64,000 nucleotides of DNA, from assembly GCF_021917145.1 (NCBI RefSeq), contig NC_061077.1, forward strand, positions 11,545,185-11,609,184. Direction: 5' to 3'. Below the pieces are notes generated by a model. The model did not search any database. It saw only the letters and a list, made by a program, of their open reading frames with translations, and had not been told where the DNA came from. The position numbers and the translations under genes were made by a program. Positions 48,178 to 64,000 of the stretch are shown here, piece after piece (positions within the stretch are counted from its first letter, which is position 1; each line of letters starts with the position of its first letter). The stretch is from Hypomesus transpacificus. Taxonomy: Eukaryota > Chordata > Actinopteri > Osmeriformes > Osmeridae.

Positions 48178-50900
48178 GGGCACGGACCTGAGACACATGG
48201 CCCTGGACACACACGCCAGCACGCACACACACACACACACACACTCCAGACGAACGACAAACAGGAGCTCATGCAAACAAAAACGGGTCATACACGTAAA
48301 CTCGAGCCAGCCAGCCAGATATATTTCTGTATGTACTCACACCCTCACAAACCTGCCTTGGTATTACAAGACACAGGTTCCCCCCCCAGTGTTTGGAAGT
48401 GGTGTTGTTGCGTCGCTAACAACAATGTTTAGGATTTATCTCAGGGTCTTTGGTCCGGAGTTTTTCAAAAAGGTGCACACCCATCTTTGCTTTTCAGTTT
48501 TTCACCCCCCCCCCACACACACACACACACACACTCACACACACACGCTCTCAGTCCTCAAGAGATGTACGTGACTCTGGAGACACAAGTTCACACGCTT
48601 GCTAGCCCTGTGTGGCTAGGCTTCATCTGGTTGTTGATACTCCGGAAGCCTGGATGAAGGGAGCTGTGCAGAGAGGCAGTTTGATCTCTGTTTTTAGGTG
48701 ATATAGGTGTTATAAAAAAAGAAAAAGAAAAAAGTATTTGTTTGGTACGAAACCCATTTTAGAATGTGTGAATCCACGCTTGAGCCCGAGTGATCACGGC
48801 TCTCGAGCCTCACAGATCAGATGCACCACGTGGTCCTTCATTCCTCCGCTGCTCACAGTATTATTGGAATCGGTAGCACCCCCCCTCCTGTCTCTTTCTG
48901 TGTATATCTGGTGGGATTTAACCATCTACACTGAGGATGAGAGGAACACTAGTATTGATTGAAACATGTTTATTTAATGGGGGACCTCCTGAAAGAGTGC
49001 AGCTACCTGTGTGTGTGTGTGTACAGTTTAGTTTTGGTGCTCCTTAGTGTAGGTATTTTTCTTCCTGTGGTGCTAGTGTACAGTCAGCTCAGTGATCAGC
49101 ACACCTCTGGTGTCCTTGTGCTGGAGACGTTCTCCAGTGAGCCGTTGGCTCTCAGCACTCCTAAGCCCTCTCTAACGCTCTAGAACTTTCCCAGCAAATG
49201 GTTTTAATCTTTTTTTTATTTTTTACTCTAACAACGCTCGTTTTCTTTTCTTCTAAAAACAGCCTTTTTGAAATGTGTGAAGATTTGATATGGGAGAGAA
49301 GCAGTACAGAGGCAGTCCAGCTTTTTATCTTTGTAGAAATACGAAGGGCGTTTCTTTTTTCGGTAGGCTCGTTTTAATGGTATTCCACCTGGTGTAATGG
49401 CCGTGATTGGACCAGCTCAGACCAGCATCTGACAGTGTTATACGAGGTCTCCCAGGAGGAGTCTGCTTTCTCACGCCATAGGAATGTTTCACTCCATAAC
49501 GAGGAAAGCCTTTTTCGTGTTGCTGCTGTGCACTTTATACTTGTATGGTCAGACAAACACCCACAGCCACACTCTAATACAAAACCGACTAAAATGCTAT
49601 GAAATTGACTTGACTATATGTCTATGATATGACCATGAAGGGCATTTCTATGTATCAGTTCATTTTTGCATAGCAGCCAATTACTGAATGTAGACATTTC
49701 AGACAAATCAACAAAAGGAAGCATATCATGTATTTCGTCTAGAAGGACTCACTTTAGTGAGCAGTTCAGAGGAGAGCTGTAAAGCTTGACAGCGTGGCCC
49801 GGTATCTGGCACCTGTGACCTACTCTGAGAGACGTGGCCAGGCTCACGTGGGGTTCAGCTGCAGCCTTCCATTCCTCCTGTGACCGCCTCAGACACCGCC
49901 TCAGACACACATGTTGGGATCTGCCCTGTCAGATTTCTATGATTCATGTTTTTTTTTCTTTCATATTTGTAGCCTATGGAATTAAGTGTTAGACTGCCAA
50001 CAGTCCAATCATTTGAGAGCCCCTGGATGTGAGGGTGGGGACAGGAGGGGAGGGGTGTGGAGGCAGGCGTCTGCATGCAGGGAGGACAGCCTTCCTGGGA
50101 GGAGGGGACTCTGCTGCAGCACACATTGGCTTCAACATGTTTGGGGAGTCAAATAATGTAGAATTCAGAAGGAAATAATATTTTAGTGTAACAATTTGTA
50201 CTAGAGGTATCTGGCAATGGTGTCAGGGATGACTGTAATTATGATGTCCTGTTTCTATGAACAGTGAAGAAATTAAACCATTTGTAAACGGAACACAGTG
50301 TCACTTGAAATTGTGTGTTTTGTATTTTCTTGCAGATAAAGGGAGAGGGAGGTGAACATGCAGGATGATTTTGTTTCTGAATCTTGGATTGGTTATTACC
50401 CTTTCCCCTTTTAAATGCACAATAGAAATTTGACCAATTACGGAACCCAAGTGTGTCCACTGATTGGACTAGTATTTTTCTCACATCTTCCAAAAATGAT
50501 GTTCCCAGGTGCAGTGGGGATGGGGCTTAAGGGATGGGCCTGGTTCTGACAAAGCTGGTGTTGCGTGCACTCATTGTCACATGCCATCAGAAGGGATCAA
50601 AGCAACATGAGGTGGCTTGGGACAGTTCCAACTGAGCTGGTCATCCAGAACATGTGTTCAAGCTGACACTGAGGACTCCCTCCTTGGTTCACTCCACGAG
50701 TGATGACAGTACTTGATACAGGAGCCATAGAGGAAGATCAGGGTTTTAGAATGAAGCTGTATTCTTATGTAGAAATGGTGCATCCATAGAAAACTACTTC
50801 CACACACGTGTTCTCTAGTTCAGCTGATACCTTTCTGCAATGCCTTTATCTGAATGATACCGATAACAAACATCAATAATACTGACTGTGTGAATTAATG
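48178..50900 (+). other. slc16a1 3' UTR and following spacer
   Basis: Holds CA runs (48224-48243, 48516-48544) and AT-rich stretches but no coding sequence I recognise. An ATTAAA-type signal near 50270 may end the slc16a1 transcript. The stretch separates convergent slc16a1 and the receptor gene. Confidence 0.5.
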
Positions 50901-51039
50901 ACACATTACTTTACATATTTGACATTCTAGAGATAGGAATGTTAAAACGAAAGAAGACTGTGAAGGCACCGTATTCCGTGTGTGTGTCAGGAGACCTAGG
51001 CTTCAGTGTGTCGCTACTTGAGGTATGCGTGTGTCAGTT

Positions 51040-51200
51040 TGTGGAGGCGTATGTGGAGGCGTGTGTGGAGGTATGTGGAAGTGTGTGTGGCTTGTCAGTA
51101 TGTGGAGGAGTGTGTGGCATGTGTCAGTATGTGGAGGTGTGTGTGTCAGTTTGTGGAGGTGTGTGTCAGTTTGTGGAGGTGTGTGTCAGTTTGTGGAGGT
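51040..51200. repeat. Minisatellite with GTGTGTCAGTTTGTGGAG-like units
   Basis: Imperfect tandem units of about 18-24 bp (GTCAGT[A/T]TGTGGAG plus GTGTG). The last units overlap the 3' end of the receptor coding region (stop at 51186-51188). Confidence 0.8.
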
Positions 51201-53426
51201 GTGTGTGGTGGTGGAGTCGTTGGGGAGCGAGCCCCGGCGCTCTGTGTGTCCCTGGCAGAGCAGCAGAAGGCGCAGCTCTGGAGACACGCTGCTGGAGAAG
51301 GCCGAGTAGATCCAGGGGTTGGTGCACGAGTTCAGACTGGCCAACAGCATGAGGAGGGCAAACACGGCGCCTAAACACACACAGCGGTCAGACTGGCCAG
51401 TGATAGGACCACAGACACATGAGCCTACTGTCAGAGAGAGAAGGGGAGAGAGAGGGAGGGAGTGTCCGTTTGTGCTTACTGTTCTGTGGAGGGTTGGGGT
51501 CCCAGGCAGCCCACAGCTGCACGCTGAAAAAGGGAGCCCAGCAGACGGTGTAGACCAGAACTATGACCAGGGTCATCCTCACCGTCTTAGACATAGCTGC
51601 CGACACCCCGCCCACCCTGGGCCGGGGGCCCGGGGTCAAAGGGCAGCGGTGAGCAGGCATGGGGGGCTCAAGAAGAACGTCAGACTGCGGCTCGCCTAGA
51701 ATAGGTTACAGAGGCAACAGCAGGCTAAACGCGACATTTAATGAAGAAACAGATCGGTTGTCATCATCCAAGTATTACCACAGGAAATTTGATGTTATGT
51801 TGAGCCCTCTTGGCTATCATCTCCCATCTCCAATCTTGCTATGATCTCCATACACAAAAAACTCCCAAGTTTACCCGAGTAGGCGGAGTTATCACAGTGT
51901 AAGGCGACACTGCTGGATGGAAGGGGAGCCAATGGAAGGAAGTGTTGAGACAGAGGGTTGGAGACAAAGGCAGGGTTGTCACCGTGGAGGCTGGACAGTG
52001 TGGTAGGAGCACATGGTGATAGGCTGAGCCTCCCTCTGCTGGCTCCTCCCACTCGGTGGCTGTCCCGGCGAGAGGAGGGAGGGGGGAAGAGGACGGAGGC
52101 AGGGGACAGCCGACGCTCTGACTTGTAGAGATTGTCATGGATCTCTCTGAAGATACGGACCTGGGAGAGGAGGAGAGGGGAGAGATCATTTCTATATAAA
52201 TCCATTGGCTCTTTGTCTTTGACACACATTCTTCTCATCTCTCAGTGGCTCATGGTGTGAACGTGTCCTGCTCCCGGCTGCTGCAGCACCTACCTGGCAG
52301 ACGGTGATGATGAGGACAGGCAGGATGAAGACAGCCAGGGTCATCCATGTGACATAGGCCTTCAGGCCCCAGTGTTCAGCAAAGTTCCCCCAACACTCAA
52401 ACACTCCTGGAGCCACCTCCGACCTCGAGAAGATGAACACCTGGAGAGAGAGACACACGGTGTGGTGAAAGAGGGCCAGACACAAGGACATGGCCGTGTG
52501 TGTGTGTGTGTGTGTACCTGTGGCAGGCTCAGCAGGGTGGACAGGCCCCAGGCCAGCAGTATTAGTGTGTTCCAGCGTTGGGTGCCCCCACCGCTGTAGG
52601 CCTTCAGTGGGCAGCAGATGGCGTAATGGCGGTCAATAGTCATGGCAACGATCATGTAGGAGGAGGCAAACATGCCGAGTACCTGGAGGTACTTGACCAG
52701 GCGACACAGGAAGTCAGGGCCTCTGAAACGACCTGTGATGTCCCACACCAACTGTGGTAGCACCTGCAGGAGAAAGGGAACCGTGTTGAGTCACATGAGT
52801 ATGGCAGTGAGGATTGGCAGAAGGCTGTGGTTCTGGCAGAAGGCTGTGGTCCATGGACCAAAACCTCACGCCACAAGAATCGTTTCTTTCCATCTGCTAC
52901 TGGCCTCTTCAACAAGGCCAAGGACTCTCTATTATTGGTCCATCTAATGGCAATTACATTACACATAAGCCACCTTCATCTTGAACCTCCCTGCCAAACT
53001 ATATTCTGTGTTTGTATAAACCTACATGGCGATTAAACCACATTTTGATTCTGGTGTCCTCCTCCTACATGTTTGTGTGTAGATGCTGTGCAGCCAGTGT
53101 GCATGAGTCTGTGGGGACACCCTGGTCCTGTGTGTTACCTGGAACAGCGCCACTACCAGGTCAGCCAAACACAGGTTGGACATGAACCGGTGGAGCGGAG
53201 TGTGGTGTCGTCTCCGCCTCAGCAACACCACCAACACCAGTCCGTTACCAAGCAACGCCATTGCTAAGATGACCGACAACACGACCACCTCGGCTATGGC
53301 CAGGGCCGCGTCCCGCACGTGCTCAGAAGCATTGTTCCCCGCAGGAGTCACGGAGGCTGGGGTCACGACCGCAAACGGCGTGGTCACATTGGCTGTAGCT
53401 GAGACTGTTACCAAGGAGATGGACAT
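51186..53426 (-). CDS. V2-type vasotocin/vasopressin receptor (class A GPCR), 455 aa
   Basis: Coding exons 53139-53426, 52518-52763, 52294-52440, 51875-52160, 51480-51695 and 51186-51370 give one open frame. N-glycosylation sites NVT and NAS precede TM1. TM2 has [13 protein letters not shown]116 opens TM3, which ends with DRH (140-142), as in the mammalian V2 receptor. [11 protein letters not shown] in loop 2 supplies the disulfide partner. TM6 reads [20 protein letters not shown], and TM7 has [20 protein letters not shown] with the NPxxY motif. These match V2 better than V1 or oxytocin receptors; V2 receptors couple mainly to Gs. The third cytoplasmic loop is about 130 residues, far longer than in mammalian V2. 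The start ATG lies 5 bases into its exon after a TTTCCTAG acceptor, so a 5' noncoding exon is expected. It could be one of the several fish V2 subtypes, so I give no exact symbol. Confidence 0.88.
52800..53050 (+). mobile_element. 3' fragment of an L2-like LINE in the receptor's first coding intron
   Basis: One frame reads [20 protein letters not shown], which resembles the C-terminal end of the LINE protein at 26855-27565 ([20 protein letters not shown]). Only the last part of the open frame and some 3' UTR remain. It is in antisense orientation to the receptor gene. Confidence 0.7.
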
Positions 53427-54430
53427 GATGCCTAGGAAAGGAAGGGCAGAACAGAGAAGAAGAGAGGAAGGGAAGAAGGGGGAAGAAGACGTGTGAGCGA
53501 GAGGAAGAATGTGTTTCTGAGTCATTTGCTCTTCATTGACTGAAATAAGCTGACTGAAGTCAGGTGAACCTGGAACATTTCTGCGGGGGTGTGGAGTCAC
53601 GCATGGTGTTAGCACAGTGGTGGCTGCCCACCAGATGACCGCTAGCCAGTCATGTTGACCACTGAAGATTATTAAACGTCTGTGCCCTCATTAGGACCTG
53701 TCGATCAGAGTTAGAATTAGCTCTGACCAATTGCACCCTCGCTCTGTGCCTAAAAAAAACGTGTGCGTGTGTTTATGAGTGGGTGATCTTGTTTGCATCA
53801 GTGTGTGTGAATGACCATAATTGCCTATAGAAGTCATTGTCCCGGGATCAATGTGCTTAGAGAGGCATGAATCACAACACACACACACACTGGTGAACCA
53901 GGATTAACCTTTCCATGCATCCCCTCATTTGACAGTGTGAAGGAGAGGAAAAACACAGAGATGGGGAGGAGAGTAGAGGAGATATTGACCTCTTGGTAGG
54001 CCTTCAAAACATCTGCTGTGAAACTGTAGCACTAACAATCCCATACAACATAATCACTATATTCACAGTATTTTGTCATAGAGGTTCCGGTTATATCATA
54101 ATGAAACAAAATCTCTACAGCTTTTACAGGTTAGTGTAAAGGCTGTATTGATGTGTTGTCAACACAATGACGCACGTGCTACACTATTCCCTAAGTTCGA
54201 CATGCCACACAAAACCATGGCACATCCACAATCACAAGTCTTATGAGATGATCTAACAGATTCAAAACATTAGCCATTACTGCCAAAACGCCATCAGGCA
54301 TACTGGTGTCCACACCAACCCTAACCCCGCTCCCCATCCCTGCTTCTGCTTGAGACACCTGCTAGCCTCTCTCTGGCAATGACTTCACACAGATCCCAAT
54401 TCCATGACGTCTGCATGTAGGAACACTCAC

Positions 54431-54560
54431 CCTGTTTAGCGTGTTCTGAAGCAGCTGTACATCCCTGATCCATGGTCGCACCCTCCGGTACCTTCCATGC
54501 TGAGTGTGTGCGTGTGGTTCAGCGCTCTCCTGCTGCACTCTGACTGACCCTGCCAAAGAC
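54431..54560 (-). promoter_or_regulatory. Possible noncoding first exon of the V2-type receptor gene
   Basis: The minus strand has a strong donor (AACAGG|GTGAGTG) at 54431/54430, and the first coding exon has an acceptor just before its ATG. The exon's upstream limit is not visible. It would start near the long CT/CCCT tract. Inferred from the splice sites only. Confidence 0.4.
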
Positions 54561-54599
54561 TCTTCTGCCGACTCCCATATCCCTGTCTGTCTCCTCCCT

Positions 54600-54604
<5 letters not shown>

Positions 54605-54662
<58 letters not shown>

Positions 54663-54730
54663 CCCTCCCTCCCTCCCTCCCTCCCTCTCCCTCCCTCCCT
54701 CCCTCCCTCCCTCCCTCTCTCTCTCTCCCT

Positions 54731-54769
<39 letters not shown>

Positions 54770-54829
54770 TCTCTCTCTCTCCCTCCCTCCCTCCCTCCCT
54801 CCCTCCCTCCCTCCCTCCCTCCCTCCCTC

Positions 54830-54897
<68 letters not shown>

Positions 54898-54960
54898 CCC
54901 CCTCCCTCCCTCCCTCCCTCCCTCCCTCTCTGTCTCTGTCTCTGTCTCTGTCTCTTACCC
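54605..54960. repeat. Long polypyrimidine tract of (CT)n and (CCCT)n blocks
   Basis: About 350 bp almost free of purines on the plus strand, in alternating CT and CCCT blocks. It lies between the V2-type receptor gene and the myosin gene, just upstream of the receptor's possible first exon. Confidence 0.95.
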
Positions 54961-55099
54961 TTTCTCCCTCTCTTTCTCTCTCTCTCTCTCTCTCTCTGGC
55001 GCATTCCCCCCCACCCCACCTCCTCCTCCCCTCCCTCTCCTCAGATTCATTATCGGATGAGTGTGTCTGGTGTGTGACTGGCCGATATGGATGTTTGTA

Positions 55100-56255
55100 A
55101 GAGAGATCGTAAAAGGTAGGAGGCTGGGCATTGATCAAAGACTCAGATGCTAAGATGGCCTATGGTGAATAATGTAATTTCATGTTGATTGTTCCATAGA
55201 CCCAGCCTTCAGTTCTGCGCCTTTGATCAGTCATGATCAGACACACACACACACACATACACACACAAAGGCAAAGCAGACACCCTTCGAGTTTTCATTC
55301 CTTAAATTAGCTTTACAAAACAAGGACACCCACTGCTGATATCCGGTCTTCGCAGACGTTTGATCAACGAGTGTGCTGTGCAGGTGTTTTCATAGAAGCA
55401 CTGTGACGGTGAGGGTGAGAGGAAAGAGGGTGTATTTTAGATATGGCAAACCTTGGTGATATGTTTACAAGTTGTCCTCATCACTTCCTTTTTCTCCACC
55501 CCCTTCTCTTCTTCACGCCAACAGTGTGTGTCCCTCTATTGTTCTCTGCTACATTCCACCCATTTCTCCCGCTGTTTCTCTGGTGGCACAGTAATCTGTT
55601 TTCGTCCTCTTTCAATCACTCCCTCGTTCTGAAAAGCTTCCAATTATCTAGGGGCCCACTGGGTGACCTTACACAAACACACACGCAGGCACGCACACAG
55701 ACAGACAGACCGACACACACACAGACACACACAGACACACACACACCTTCCGCTTCCTAACATGTAGACATGTAAGATTTTTTACATTAAATGTAAGATC
55801 CACATTCAGGAGCAGCTTCTCCAGAAGAGGGTAGTTCCAGCGTGAGACCCCTGAGGAGCGCTAATCACAGTCAGCTGCCAACATCAGCTGATGGCTCGCT
55901 CACACAACACTTGATGTGGCGGTCTATTTAAAAAGCAGGACCCCGGCACACATGCCAGTACTGGTACACTGCTACTGGTAGACACGTCTGTGCAGTCACT
56001 CCTCCATCACAGACCCAACTCATGGCTCCGTTTGACTTTCCCTGTCAGGGGGAATGGTGGATATTGATGGATGTTAGTTATTTAATGATGATAGCTTTCT
56101 GCCATCATTAAAAGATGTTATGCATTGCATTGCTATGCACTGAGCTTTCTGAAACAGAAATGTGATTGTTTACGGGATCCAACGAACAAAAAAATACTTC
56201 TAAATGAGCTATATGAATTATTCCCACTTAGTGATCAAACCCATTCAACATGACA
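55100..56255. other. Spacer between receptor and myosin genes
   Basis: Contains CA-rich microsatellites (55241-55267 and 55674-55746) and no coding sequence that I recognise. Confidence 0.55.
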
Positions 56256-56271
56256 CAAAACCTGTCATCTT

Positions 56272-56277
56272 TTTATT
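56272..56277 (-). terminator. Myosin gene polyadenylation signal
   Basis: Minus-strand AATAAA, 180 bp past the myosin stop codon at 56457-56459. Confidence 0.7.
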
Positions 56278-56456
56278 TCGGTGCAGAGACATAAGTAGGT
56301 ACTGTTTTCCTGCCATGTGCCTGTGACAAACACACACACACACACACACACACTGGACATCCAAAATGAATACAGAATGGACACCCACGCATACACACAG
56401 CTTCGGCTCTCAAAAGGCAGTACATTGACAGTGCAGCACAGGAATTCTTCATACAA

Positions 56457-64000
<7,544 letters not shown>

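Noticed and set aside
54362-55138. Open frames of 166-258 codons rich in Arg, Glu and Gly, or in Ser, Leu and Pro
   Set aside because: They are translations of the CT/CCCT microsatellite. The GA tract at 6934-7075 gives similar false frames.

Overview
This is animal nuclear DNA, almost certainly from a teleost fish. Genes are split by GT-AG introns. The protein families are vertebrate ones: extended synaptotagmin, ribosomal protein eL41, a TRIM ligase with a B30.2 domain, CYP3A, a monocarboxylate transporter, a vasotocin/vasopressin V2-type receptor and a sarcomeric myosin. Introns and spacers hold CA/GT, GA and CCCT microsatellites, fish-type tRNA-derived SINE pieces and L2-like LINE pieces. 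I see no bacterial, plasmid or phage sequence. Exon coordinates below come from hand-reading splice sites. In every gene the exon lengths add up to an unbroken frame.

Layout. (1) 187-10714, minus: esyt1, 5' part, running off the left edge. (2) 12424-12868, minus: rpl41, a 25-codon gene in three tiny coding exons, with its own TATA box and TOP-like start. The rpl41-esyt1 order resembles human 12q13, but ZC3H10 is not between them here. (3) 13900-16363, plus: a RING/B-box/coiled-coil/B30.2 TRIM gene in six exons. (4) 16878-29990: a tandem duplication carrying two cyp3a copies on the plus strand. The left copy (18918-22357) is a multiply broken pseudogene. It lacks exon 1 and has a DNA-transposon-like insert with a RecQ-helicase fragment just upstream. 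The right copy (24797-29898) is intact, 501 aa, with an L2-like LINE in intron 6. (5) 29899-35840: no recognisable gene. (6) 43017-48177, plus: slc16a1 (MCT1-type). A probable noncoding first exon lies near 35.84-36.00 kb. The large first intron holds a 48 x 33 bp minisatellite and an 8-unit compound minisatellite. The next intron holds two abutting near-perfect palindromes. (7) 51186-53426, minus: V2-type vasotocin receptor with an unusually split coding region and a long third cytoplasmic loop. (8) 56457-64000, minus: C-terminal 1296 aa of a sarcomeric myosin heavy chain, running off the right edge, possibly MYH16.

The genes do not form one pathway. The window is a mosaic of two conserved vertebrate neighbourhoods (RPL41/ESYT1 and CYP3A/TRIM/MYH16-like). 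The most noteworthy non-genic items are the perfect 33 bp array, the twin palindromes, the helicase-bearing insert and the clear decay history of one cyp3a duplicate.
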